64,000 nucleotides of DNA from Janthinobacterium agaricidamnosum NBRC 102515 = DSM 9628 (GTDB lineage: Bacteria > Pseudomonadota > Gammaproteobacteria > Burkholderiales > Burkholderiaceae_D). The DNA lies in assembly GCF_000723165.1 (NCBI RefSeq), contig NZ_HG322949.1:3301651-3365650 (forward strand). Reading direction: 5' to 3'. The stretch's first letter is position 1. Each line of letters opens with the position of its first letter. This document shows positions 54,307-62,584 of this stretch, piece after piece. A program made the translations under genes and the position numbers. The notes beneath the pieces are model-generated. The model saw only the letters and a program-made list of their open reading frames with translations. It made no database searches and was not told the DNA's origin.

Positions 54307-56841
54307 ATGTCCCAGCTCGTCCGCAAATTATCCGATTCATCCGCAAAACCACGCCGCCGCACACCGCGCGCCACGCCGCTGGCGTGCGCCGTCAGCGCTG
54401 TATGTTGCGGCCGCAGCGCCTGCGTTTCCGGCGCCCTGCTGCTGGTCTTGCAATCCGGCGCGGCGCTCGCGCAAAGCGTGACCGATGCGCCGCAGGCCCA
54501 GGGAAAAACCGAAGCGGTGATCGTCACCGGCACCCGCCGCGGCGGCTTGAAGGCCAGCGACAGCGCCTCCCCGATCCAGGTGCTCGATTCGTCGTCGCTG
54601 GAACGCACCGGCCAGCCCGACCTGATCCAGGCGATGGCGCAAAACCTGCCGTCGTTCACCGCCCAGGCGGTCGGCGGCGACACCGCCAACCTGACGCTGT
54701 CGGCGCGCTTGCGCGGCCTGAGCCCGAACGACACGCTGGTGCTGGTGAACGGCAAGCGGCGCCACACCACTTCCAACCTGGCGGTGCTCGGCGGGCCGTT
54801 CCAGGGCGGCGCGGCGACCGACCTCAATTTCATCCCGGTGGCGGCGATCGACCATATCGAAGTGCTGCAGGACGGCGCGGCGGCGCAATACGGTTCCGAC
54901 GCGATCGCCGGCGTGATCAACATCATCCTCAAGAAAGACGCGGCCGGCGGCGCGCTGAGCACATCGTACGGCAAGTACTACGACGGCGGCGGCGCCACGC
55001 CGGACCTGTCGTTCAATCTCGGCGTGGCGCCGAGCGACAGCAGCTTCCTGAACCTGAGCGCGGAAACCAAGTACCACGCGCACAGCAACCGCGGCGCGGT
55101 CGATCCGCGGCTGGTCGATCCAGGCAAGCTGGCGCAATTGCCGAACCTGGTCAAGGCCGACCAGTATCCGTACTCGAACCAGATCTCGGGCGACGCCGCC
55201 TATCATTTGTCGATCCTGGCGCTGAACGCCGGCGCCGACCTGGGCGGCGGCACCGAGTTGTACGGCAATGCAACCTACGGCAAGAAGACCGCCGACGCGT
55301 TTGAAAACTACCGCACGCCGGACCGCCTGCCGGCCTTGTACCCGAACGGTTTCAGCCCGCGCGAAACCATCAACGAAACCGACTTCGGCGTCAGCGGCGG
55401 CGTCAAGGGCCGCCTCGACAGCGGCTGGCACTGGGACCTGAGCAGCACCTACGGCAAGGACGATTCCGACATCGGCGTGCTCAACAGCGGCAATATCTCG
55501 CTGTTCAAGGATAGCGGCAGCACGCCGACCGATTTCCACGCGGGGAACTTCACTGCCAGCCAGTGGACCAGCAACTTCGACCTGAGCCGCGAATTCGAGA
55601 TCGGCTGGAAAACCCCGCTGAACGTGGCCGGCGGCCTGGAATACCGGCGCGACACATATGCCATCGGCGCCGGCGACGCCGCCTCGCGCTACAAGGAAGG
55701 GTCGCAATCGTATCCGGGCTTCTTGCTGACCGACGCCGGTTCGTACGCCCGCAACGACAAATCGATTTATATCGATTTCTCCGGTTCGCCGATCGACAAG
55801 CTGAAGCTGGACCTGGCCGCGCGCTATGAAAAATTCAGCGATTTCGGCAGCGCCAAGGTCGGCAAGCTGACCGGCCGCTACGACTTCTCGCCGACGGTGG
55901 CGATCCGCAGCACCATCTCGAACGGTTTCCGCGCGCCGACCATGGCCGAGCAATACTACTCGGCCACCAACGTCACGCCCACCTCCGCCTTCGTGCAGCT
56001 GGCGCCGAATTCGCCGGGCGCCAGGCTGGTCGGGGTGGATGGCCTGAAGCCCGAGAAATCGCAAAACTACAGCATCGGCCTGGTGCTCAAACCGAACGCC
56101 AGGAGCACGCTGACGCTGGACGCCTATGTCATCAACATCCACGACCGCATCGTCGGCAGCGGTTCGCTGTTCGGTTCCGGCGGGGCCATCAATTCGCCGG
56201 CGGTGACGGCGGCCATCCTGGCCAACGGCAACGTGCTCGACCCGCAAGTCAAGTTCACCGGCATTAACATCTTCTCGAACGCGGTGAATACCCGCAACAG
56301 CGGCGCCGAAGCGGTTTACACCTATTCGGAAAATTATGCCGGCCTGGGCCGGGTCGACTGGTCCGCCGCCGGCAATTACAACAAGGTCGAAGTGCGCAAG
56401 GTCAACCAGGCGCCGTCGCAATTGCTGCCGCAAACCCTGCTCGACCCGGCCGCCATTTCCGACCTGGAAACGGCGTCGCCGACATTCCGCATCAACCTGG
56501 GCGCGACATGGAAGCTGGCCGCCTGGAGCGTCAACCTGCGCGAAGCCATCTACGGCCCGTCGTCGAACCTGCGGACCTATGACGGTTCGCAGTATTACGA
56601 AAGCAGGATCAAGACCAAGGCCCTGACCGACCTGGAAGTGTCGTACCGGCTGTCGAAGGCGCTGACCTTGTCGGTCGGCGCCAACAACTTGTTCAATACC
56701 TATCCGGACAAGGTCAACGGCAGCCTGGTGGCGGTGCAGCGCGCCAACCTCGACAACGGCGCGGTGACCCAATATCCGAGCTTCTCGCCGTTCGGCATCA
56801 ACGGCGGTTATTACTATGCCCGCGCCAACTATACGTTTTAA
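54307..56841 (+). CDS. TonB-dependent outer-membrane receptor
   Basis: 844 aa. A long signal region ends near LLLVLQSGAALA. A TonB-box-like EAVIVTGTRR (about residues 70-79) leads into the plug domain (RLRGLSPNDTLVLVNGKRRH, LNFIPVAAIDHIEVLQDGAAAQYGSDAIAGVINIILKK), then the beta barrel with the terminal aromatic FxxxxxxYYARANYTF. It contains the usual family elements without disruption. The ribosome site is AAAGGAG. Receptors with this plug type often carry larger substrates than iron siderophores. Its neighbours suggest an amine-containing substrate. Confidence 0.95.
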   Translation: MSQLVRKLSDSSAKPRRRTPRATPLACAVSAVCCGRSACVSGALLLVLQSGAALAQSVTDAPQAQGKTEAVIVTGTRRGGLKASDSASPIQVLDSSSLERTGQPDLIQAMAQNLPSFTAQAVGGDTANLTLSARLRGLSPNDTLVLVNGKRRHTTSNLAVLGGPFQGGAATDLNFIPVAAIDHIEVLQDGAAAQYGSDAIAGVINIILKKDAAGGALSTSYGKYYDGGGATPDLSFNLGVAPSDSSFLNLSAETKYHAHSNRGAVDPRLVDPGKLAQLPNLVKADQYPYSNQISGDAAYHLSILALNAGADLGGGTELYGNATYGKKTADAFENYRTPDRLPALYPNGFSPRETINETDFGVSGGVKGRLDSGWHWDLSSTYGKDDSDIGVLNSGNISLFKDSGSTPTDFHAGNFTASQWTSNFDLSREFEIGWKTPLNVAGGLEYRRDTYAIGAGDAASRYKEGSQSYPGFLLTDAGSYARNDKSIYIDFSGSPIDKLKLDLAARYEKFSDFGSAKVGKLTGRYDFSPTVAIRSTISNGFRAPTMAEQYYSATNVTPTSAFVQLAPNSPGARLVGVDGLKPEKSQNYSIGLVLKPNARSTLTLDAYVINIHDRIVGSGSLFGSGGAINSPAVTAAILANGNVLDPQVKFTGINIFSNAVNTRNSGAEAVYTYSENYAGLGRVDWSAAGNYNKVEVRKVNQAPSQLLPQTLLDPAAISDLETASPTFRINLGATWKLAAWSVNLREAIYGPSSNLRTYDGSQYYESRIKTKALTDLEVSYRLSKALTLSVGANNLFNTYPDKVNGSLVAVQRANLDNGAVTQYPSFSPFGINGGYYYARANYTF

Positions 56842-56848
56842 CAACGCA

Positions 56849-56877
56849 CCGGGCGCGGCACCCAGTGGCGCGCCCGG
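56849..56877 (+). terminator. Terminator hairpin after the receptor gene
   Basis: CCGGGCGCG (56849-56857) pairs perfectly with CGCGCCCGG (56869-56877), 8 bp after the stop. A sigma-54 promoter follows 184 bp later. Confidence 0.55.
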
Positions 56878-57060
56878 CGGCAGCAGGATGGTGATGCGAT
56901 GAGGATGCGCACTGCACCATTACGGTGCATTTTCAGCGCCGCCGCCTGCCACCAAGCGCGCCGCCAGGCTTTCTTGACAGATTTAACACACTTCATATTT
57001 TCTTTTTAAATTCAATGCCTTGCAGATGAATTTCGATCAGGCGGCAGCTTTTTCAATACC

Positions 57061-57075
57061 TGGCATGGCTTTTGC
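57061..57075 (+). promoter_or_regulatory. Sigma-54 (-24/-12) promoter 2
   Basis: TGGCATGGCTTTTGC has the same spacing and deviation as promoter 1 and 12 of 15 bases identical. It is positioned 57 bp before the oxidase start. Confidence 0.65.
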
Positions 57076-57131
57076 TTTATTGAGCATGCGACACCTGATG
57101 GATCATCTGTGCGGACATTCACCAATTTGGG

Positions 57132-58754
57132 ATGACCATGTCAGATATTCAGAATCACGCGATGTTTCCATCCACCGGTTCGACGCGCCGGGATTTCCTG
57201 GCCAAGGCGCTGGCCGTCGGCGGCAGCGGTTTTCTGTTGGCCAGCATGAAAGCCTGGGGCATGGATATCGCCTCGACCGCGGATGCGCCGCCGCCGCTGG
57301 AAGGCAGCGGCAAGGGCAAGACCGTGGTGATCCTCGGCGCCGGCATCGGCGGCATGACGGCGGCGTATGAGTTGGGCAAGCTGGGTTACACGGTCAAGGT
57401 GATCGAGGCGCGCGCGTTTGCCGGCGGGCGCAACCAGACCGCGCGGCGCGGCAAGGTGATGCAGGAGCTGGGTGGCGAAAAGCAGGTATGCGAATTCGAT
57501 GAAGGGCAATACATCAACATCGGGCCGTGGCGTTTGCCGTTCAATCATTATTCGACCCTGCATTACACCCGTGAATTCGGCGTGCCGCTGGAGTTGTTTA
57601 ACAATGATAACGACGCCTCGTATGTGTACACCGCCAAGGCCGGGGGCGCACTGGCCGGCAGGCGGCTGCGCATGTTCGAGGTCAAGGCCGACATGCGCGG
57701 CTATGTCGATGAAATGCTGGCCAAGTCGCTCAAGGGCGGCTTGATGGACCAGCAAATCTCGGGCGCCGACAAGATGCTGTTGATCGATTACCTGGTCAGC
57801 GAGGGTCAGTTGTCGCAGCAGGATTTGAGTTACAAGGGCACGCCGGGACGCGGTTACAAGGTCAATCCGGGCGCGGGCGTGTCGCCGGGACCGGGGGTGG
57901 CGTCGGACCCGCTGGGCTTTTCCGACTTGCTGCAATCGAAGCTGGGCCATATTTACCACTCGGTCACCAGCTTCGAGCAGCAGGCGACGATGCTGCAACC
58001 GGTCGGCGGCATGGACCAGGTCGCGAAGGCGTTTGAAAAACGCACGGCCAGGATGATCAGCTATAACACCGAAGTGACCAGGCTGGTCAACCTGGACAAC
58101 AAGGTCGACGTGCATGTAAAAAACACGGCCAGCGGCAAGGAGTCGGTGGTCAGCGGCGATTTTTGCCTGTGCACCATACCGCTGTCGGTGCTGCGCCAGA
58201 TCGACAGCAACTTGTCCGACCAGTTCAAGACCGCGATGCAAGGCGCGGCCTATGTCCCGGTCGGCAAGATCGGCTTGCAAATGAGCCGCCGCTTCTGGGA
58301 AACCGATGACGGCATCTATGGCGGCCATGTGTACACCGACGCCAGCGCGATCAATCTGATCTCGCTGCCGTCGTCGAATTGGCAAGGCAGGAAAGGCACG
58401 CTGCTGGGGTATTACAACTTTGCCGCCGAAGCGGCGCAAGTGAGCGCGCTGAGCTTGCAGGAGCGCGCCGCGTTTGCGCTGGCCGCTGGCGAAACGGTGT
58501 TTCCGGGCCAGTACACCAAGTCGTTTGAAAAGGCGTTTTCGGTGGCCTGGCACCGCGTCAAGTACAACCTGGGCGGCTGGGCGTCGTGGAGCGAGGAAAG
58601 CCGGGCGCGCGACTACCCGCTGCTGTTCGAGGGCGAAGGCCGGGTCTTGCTGGCCGGCGAGCACATGAGTTACCTGGGCGGCTGGCAAGCGGGGGCGATC
58701 GAATCGGCGTGGCAGCAAATCGCCAGGATACACCAGCGCCTGGTCAAGGCTTGA
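57132..58754 (+). CDS. Tat-exported flavin-dependent amine oxidase
   Basis: 540 aa. A twin-arginine signal (STRRDFLAKALAVGGSGFLL) precedes a complete amine-oxidase FAD fold: VVILGAGIGGMTAAYELGKLGYTVKVIEA near residue 67, the AGGRNQTARR motif, a long substrate domain, and the C-terminal FAD region LLAGEHMSYLGGWQAGAIESAW. It oxidises an amine to an imine in the periplasm. The c-type cytochrome gene 10 bp downstream is the likely electron acceptor, as in the NicA2-CycN pair of Pseudomonas. A second ATG at 57138 is an alternative start. Confidence 0.92.
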   Translation: MTMSDIQNHAMFPSTGSTRRDFLAKALAVGGSGFLLASMKAWGMDIASTADAPPPLEGSGKGKTVVILGAGIGGMTAAYELGKLGYTVKVIEARAFAGGRNQTARRGKVMQELGGEKQVCEFDEGQYINIGPWRLPFNHYSTLHYTREFGVPLELFNNDNDASYVYTAKAGGALAGRRLRMFEVKADMRGYVDEMLAKSLKGGLMDQQISGADKMLLIDYLVSEGQLSQQDLSYKGTPGRGYKVNPGAGVSPGPGVASDPLGFSDLLQSKLGHIYHSVTSFEQQATMLQPVGGMDQVAKAFEKRTARMISYNTEVTRLVNLDNKVDVHVKNTASGKESVVSGDFCLCTIPLSVLRQIDSNLSDQFKTAMQGAAYVPVGKIGLQMSRRFWETDDGIYGGHVYTDASAINLISLPSSNWQGRKGTLLGYYNFAAEAAQVSALSLQERAAFALAAGETVFPGQYTKSFEKAFSVAWHRVKYNLGGWASWSEESRARDYPLLFEGEGRVLLAGEHMSYLGGWQAGAIESAWQQIARIHQRLVKA

Positions 58755-58764
58755 GGAGAACGCC

Positions 58765-59172
58765 ATGAAAAACAACTTCATGACGGCCTTGGGCGCACTG
58801 GCGCTGCTGGCGATGGCGCAATCGGCCGGCGCGCAGGCGATGGATGGCAAGACGGTGTTCGCCAATAACTGCGCCGCTTGCCATATGGCGGGAGGGACTG
58901 GCATCCCGGGCGCGTTTCCTGCGCTGAAAGCCAATAAATTCGTGCTGGGCGATGCGGATCAAGTCATCGTCACGGTACTCAAGGGCAGGGGCGGCATGCC
59001 GACCTTTGCCGAATCGCTGGACGATGGACAATTGGCGCTGGCGGTCAGTTATATCCGCGGCGCCTGGGGCAATACCGGCGCCGCGGTCAGCACGGAGCAG
59101 GTGGCCGGCGTGCGCAGCAAATCGAATGCGGCGGGCGTGGTCAAGAAAGAGCAGCCAACCAATATCCATTAG
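58765..59172 (+). CDS. Small periplasmic c-type cytochrome
   Basis: 135 aa with a signal peptide (MKNNFMTALGALALLAMAQSAGA). The single heme site CAACH lies at residues 36-40, with an axial methionine in GMPTFAE near residue 75. The fold is a class I cytochrome c (AVSYIRGAWGN). The C-terminal tail is polar. The ribosome site is GAGGAG. Its place right after the amine oxidase gene indicates that it takes electrons from the flavin and hands them to the respiratory chain. Confidence 0.93.
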   Translation: MKNNFMTALGALALLAMAQSAGAQAMDGKTVFANNCAACHMAGGTGIPGAFPALKANKFVLGDADQVIVTVLKGRGGMPTFAESLDDGQLALAVSYIRGAWGNTGAAVSTEQVAGVRSKSNAAGVVKKEQPTNIH

Positions 59173-59221
59173 TGGGGTGGAGCGGCGGCGCAAGATACAG
59201 TAATCCAGAAGGAAGGCAGGT

Positions 59222-59878
59222 ATGAATTTTTCAAATGAGAAGAGCAGCAAGAACTACACCGGCATCACCATCGTGGTGTTGCTGCACGTTCTGGCGGCTT
59301 ACGGCATCGCGACCGGCCTCGGCAAGCGCCTGGTCACCAAAATGATGGAGCCGGTCGAAACCAAGATGATCGAGGAAGCCAAACCGCCGCCGCCGCAGGA
59401 CTTGCCGCCGCCACCGCCGCCGCCGGAAATGAAGGCGCCGCCACCGCCGTTCATTCCGCCGGTCGAGGTCAACGTGCAGCAGCCGCCGCCACAGCAGAAC
59501 GTGATCGCGGTGGCCACCAGCGCCAAGCCGGCCAGCAACGAACTGGCGCCGCCGGCGCCCCCTGCCCCGGCGGCGCCCCCTGCCCCCGCGGCGAGCGGCG
59601 TCAAGGTCGCGGCGGTGGTCAGCTTCGCCAGCTGCGCCAAGCCGGAATATCCGAAGTCGTCGCTGCGCAATGAAGAAACCGGCACCTCGACGATGTCGTT
59701 CCTGATTGGCGTCGACGGCCGCGTGGCCGAGTCGAAAATCACCAGGTCGAGCGGTTTCCGCGACCTGGACCGGGCGGCCATCGCGGCGCTCAGCAAATGC
59801 ACTTTCAAGCCAGGCACGGTCGACGGCAAGCCGGAACCGAGCTGGGCGCCGGTGCAATATGTGTGGACGCTGGATTGA
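59222..59878 (+). CDS. tonB: TonB energy transducer
   Basis: 218 aa with one N-terminal membrane anchor (YTGITIVVLLHVLAAYGIATGL) and a Pro-rich spacer (residues about 56-130, many PPPPP and PAPPAP units). The C-terminal TonB domain (CAKPEYPKSSLRNEETGTSTMSFLIGVDGRVAESKITRSSGFRDLDRAAIAAL, read in segments, ending PVQYVWTLD) contacts receptors. With ExbB and two ExbD genes downstream it forms a complete proton-driven motor. Presence next to its own receptor suggests a dedicated pair. Confidence 0.95.
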   Translation: MNFSNEKSSKNYTGITIVVLLHVLAAYGIATGLGKRLVTKMMEPVETKMIEEAKPPPPQDLPPPPPPPEMKAPPPPFIPPVEVNVQQPPPQQNVIAVATSAKPASNELAPPAPPAPAAPPAPAASGVKVAAVVSFASCAKPEYPKSSLRNEETGTSTMSFLIGVDGRVAESKITRSSGFRDLDRAAIAALSKCTFKPGTVDGKPEPSWAPVQYVWTLD

Positions 59879-59908
59879 TCGCGGCCTGATCGATCCACTG
59901 AATTACGC

Positions 59909-59926
59909 GAGGCCAGCTACGGCCTC
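59909..59926 (+). terminator. Small hairpin with T-rich tail between tonB and exbB
   Basis: GAGGCC-6-GGCCTC is followed by AATCTGATTATTTTT, an attenuator-like site that would lower exbB expression relative to tonB or process the transcript. Confidence 0.4.
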
Positions 59927-59956
59927 AATCTGATTATTTTTCAATTTGGAGTAAGC

Positions 59957-60841
59957 ATGTTCAAGAATACCCGTTTGTCCGCCATCTTCGCCGCGGTCTC
60001 GTTGTCCCTCAGCTTCGCGCTGGCCGCGCCGGCGTTTGCCGACGCCCCGGCCTCGGCCGCGGCAACGGCAGCGGCGCCAGCGGCCGATGCCGCCGCCCCT
60101 GCCCCGGCGGCGCCAGGCGCCGCCGCGCCGGCAAAGACCGAAGAAGTGCACAACCCGTTCGGCCTGTCGGCGGTGTGGGAAGGCGGCTTCGTGCCACGTG
60201 CCACCCTGATCATCCTGGCCCTGATGTCGATCGGCAGCTGGTACATCATCATCACCAAGCTGCTGGATCAAATGAAGATCTTCAAGCAAGCCAAGGAAAC
60301 CGCCGCCAAGTTCTGGAAAGCGCCGTCGATCGCCGCCGGTTCGGCCACGCTGCAAGACGGCAGCCCGTTCCGCTTCATCGCCGAATCCGGCACCAAGGCC
60401 ACCGCCCACCACGATGGCGCGCTGCTGGAACAGATCGACTTGTCGACCTGGGTCACGATGTCGATCCAGCGCGCCGTCGACAAGGTGCAATCGCGCCTGC
60501 AAGACGGCCTGTCGTTCCTGGCAACCGTCGGTTCGACCGCACCGTTTATCGGCCTGTTCGGTACCGTCTGGGGTATTTACGGCGCGCTGACCGCGATCGG
60601 CATGACCGGTAACGCGTCGATCGACAAAGTCGCCGGTCCGGTCGGCGAAGCGCTGATCATGACCGCCTTCGGCCTGCTGGTCGCCGTGCCTGCCGTGCTG
60701 GGCTACAACTGGCTGGTGCGCCGCAACAAGACCGCGCTGGAAGATGTGCGTTCCTTCAGCGCCGACGTGCACTCGGTGCTGATCTCGGGCGCCATGTCGA
60801 CCAGCGAAGCTGGCCGTGCCGCCGGCGCCAAAAAGGGTTAA
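59957..60841 (+). CDS. exbB: ExbB, MotA/TolQ/ExbB proton channel
   Basis: 294 aa. A signal-like first hydrophobic segment (LSAIFAAVSLSLSFALAAPAFA) and an Ala/Pro linker precede three channel helices: TLIILALMSIGSWYIIITKLL, FLATVGSTAPFIGLFGTVWGIYGAL with the family motif GSTAPFIGLFGTVWGI, and ALIMTAFGLLVAVPAVLGYNWLV. The extended N-terminus is usual for ExbB of beta- and gammaproteobacteria that carry multi-gene TonB operons. The ribosome site is TTGGAG. Confidence 0.95.
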   Translation: MFKNTRLSAIFAAVSLSLSFALAAPAFADAPASAAATAAAPAADAAAPAPAAPGAAAPAKTEEVHNPFGLSAVWEGGFVPRATLIILALMSIGSWYIIITKLLDQMKIFKQAKETAAKFWKAPSIAAGSATLQDGSPFRFIAESGTKATAHHDGALLEQIDLSTWVTMSIQRAVDKVQSRLQDGLSFLATVGSTAPFIGLFGTVWGIYGALTAIGMTGNASIDKVAGPVGEALIMTAFGLLVAVPAVLGYNWLVRRNKTALEDVRSFSADVHSVLISGAMSTSEAGRAAGAKKG

Positions 60842-60846
60842 GCGCC

Positions 60847-61272
60847 ATGTCGATGTCCGTCGGCTCCGATAGCGGAGAAGATCAAGTGATGTCCGAAATC
60901 AACACGACGCCGCTGGTCGACATCATGTTGGTTTTGCTGATCATCTTCCTGATTACCAGCCCGGTCGTGCTCAAGCTGCAAAAGATCAATTTGCCGATTG
61001 AAGCCAACCAGGCGCTGCAAACCAAGCCAGAGAATGTCAATATCGTGATCAACAAGGATGGCGAGATCTATCTGGGTCAAACCCACCTGAAGGACACGAA
61101 TGCCTTGTTTGACTATCTGAAAGTGGAAGCTGTGAAACTGCCGCAGCCGGAAGTCCATGTTCGCGGCGACCAGGAAACACGCTACGAATTCATCGGCAAG
61201 GTCATTTACACGACCCAGCGCGCCGGGATCCAGAAGGTCGGCTTCATCACCGAACCGCCTGACAAATCCTGA
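60847..61272 (+). CDS. exbD: ExbD, first copy
   Basis: 141 aa. The single helix NTTPLVDIMLVLLIIFLITSPVV carries the essential aspartate; a periplasmic domain includes VNIVINKDGEIYLGQ and the end FITEPPDKS. The start follows the exbB stop by 5 bp. Together with the second copy it gives the motor two ExbD partners, which may form a heterodimeric rod. Confidence 0.95.
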   Translation: MSMSVGSDSGEDQVMSEINTTPLVDIMLVLLIIFLITSPVVLKLQKINLPIEANQALQTKPENVNIVINKDGEIYLGQTHLKDTNALFDYLKVEAVKLPQPEVHVRGDQETRYEFIGKVIYTTQRAGIQKVGFITEPPDKS

Positions 61273-61293
61273 GCCGGGTAGAAAAGGAACACT

Positions 61294-61725
61294 ATGAGCA
61301 TGAATACAGGTTCGGGCAGCGCCGCTGGCGCCGATCCGGAACCGATGATGGAACTGAATATGACGCCGCTGATCGATGTGATGCTGGTGCTCATTATCAT
61401 GTTAATCATCACCATCCCCAAGCAAAACCACTCGGTGAACTTGAACATGCCGGTCGGCACCCCGCCGCCACCGACTACCGAACCGGTGGTGGTGACGATC
61501 GACGTCGACTTCGACGGCACGATCTTGTGGGATAACCAGGTGGTGCCGGACCGCGCGGCGCTGGAGACCAGGCTCAATAACGTCGCCGCGCAAGCGGACC
61601 AGCCGGAAGTGCACCTGCGTCCGAACAAGCTGGTCGAGTACAAGGTCGTGGCCGGCGTGATGGCGGCGGCGCAGCGTCTCGGCGTCACCAAGATCGGCCT
61701 GGTCGGCAACGAGCAATTCCAGTAA
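61294..61725 (+). CDS. exbD: ExbD, second copy
   Basis: 143 aa, homologous to but distinct from the first copy. The helix MTPLIDVMLVLIIMLIITIPK keeps the aspartate, and the periplasmic part includes VVVTIDVDFDGTILWDNQVVPDRAALETRL. The ribosome site is AAAAGGAA. Duplicate exbD genes are common in operons that energise specialised receptors. Confidence 0.95.
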   Translation: MSMNTGSGSAAGADPEPMMELNMTPLIDVMLVLIIMLIITIPKQNHSVNLNMPVGTPPPPTTEPVVVTIDVDFDGTILWDNQVVPDRAALETRLNNVAAQADQPEVHLRPNKLVEYKVVAGVMAAAQRLGVTKIGLVGNEQFQ

Positions 61726-61745
61726 TCCGCCACGTCAGTACTTCA

Positions 61746-61774
61746 GCAACAGGCGGGATGCTCCTGCCTGTTGC
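61746..61774 (+). terminator. Operon-end hairpin
   Basis: GCAACAGGC (61746-61754) pairs perfectly with GCCTGTTGC (61766-61774) after the second exbD. Confidence 0.6.
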
Positions 61775-61903
61775 CCCCTCCCCGTCATTTCTGCGACAGC
61801 ACCGTTTGAGTGCCGCCGATTACGTGCCAAGCACGCCGCGGCCAACTTCCCGTCCCCGTCAATCCGGCATAGAATGCCATTTTTAGCGCAATCGGGACAC
61901 GGC

Positions 61904-62530
61904 ATGGCCGACGACATTCATTTTTACGAACCTTCACAAGGCCACGGCCTGCCGCACGATCCGTTCAACGCCATCGTCGGGCCGCGCCCGATCGGCTGGA
62001 TCGCCTCGCGCAGCGCCGCCGGCACGCTGAACCTGGCGCCCTACAGCTTTTTCAATGCCTTCAACTACACGCCGCCGCTGGTCGGTTTTGCCAGCGTCGG
62101 CCGCAAGGACAGCCTGCGCAATATCGAGGAAACCGGCGAATTCGTGTGGAACCTGGCGACCCGGCCGCTGGCCGAGGCAATGAATGCCAGCAGCGCGCCA
62201 GCGCCGGCCGAAGTCGATGAATTTGCACTGGCCGGCCTGACCCCGCTGGCCTCGCGCATCGTCGACGTGCCGCGCGTGGGACAAAGCCCGGTCGCGCTCG
62301 AATGCCGGCGCACCCAGGTCATCGAGCTGCAAAATGTCGATGGCGGCGGGGTCGGTTCGTGGCTGGTATTGGGCCAGGTGGTCGGCGTGCATATCGCGCG
62401 CCACCTGTTGAAGGACGGGATTTACGACACCGCCGCGGCCGCGCCGATACTGCGCGGCGGCGGCCCGGCGGACTACTTTGAAATCGGCAGCGGCAGCCTG
62501 TTCCGCATGACGCGGCCGCGCTACCCTTGA
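61904..62530 (+). CDS. Flavin reductase family protein (FMN-binding split-barrel)
   Basis: A 208-aa protein. It has the DIM6/NTAB pattern HDPFNAIVGPRPIGWIASRSAAGTLNLAPYSFFNAFNYTPPLVGFASVGRKDSLRNIEETGEFVWNLATR in segments, with RPIGW and SFFNAF-type FMN contacts. It could supply reduced flavin or act directly on a flavin substrate. The start MADDIHFYEP is preferred to one ten residues upstream, which would put MPFLAQ before the conserved region. A bidirectional terminator follows. Confidence 0.88.
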   Translation: MADDIHFYEPSQGHGLPHDPFNAIVGPRPIGWIASRSAAGTLNLAPYSFFNAFNYTPPLVGFASVGRKDSLRNIEETGEFVWNLATRPLAEAMNASSAPAPAEVDEFALAGLTPLASRIVDVPRVGQSPVALECRRTQVIELQNVDGGGVGSWLVLGQVVGVHIARHLLKDGIYDTAAAAPILRGGGPADYFEIGSGSLFRMTRPRYP

Positions 62531-62533
62531 GAC

Positions 62534-62568
62534 GCCGGTGACGCAGCAATCAGCGCTGCGTCACCGGC
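62534..62568. terminator. Bidirectional terminator
   Basis: GCCGGTGACGCAGC (62534-62547) pairs perfectly over 14 bp with GCTGCGTCACCGGC (62555-62568), between the convergent flavin reductase and glycosidase genes. Confidence 0.7.
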
Positions 62569-62584
62569 TTGCAGTACTACTTCA

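Noticed and set aside
54337..56844. Long antisense frame opposite the TonB receptor gene
   Set aside because: Same GC-driven shadow; no ribosome site or family, and the sense strand has clear plug and barrel motifs.
57141..58934. Long antisense frame opposite the amine oxidase gene
   Set aside because: Shadow of the coding strand; no recognisable domain.
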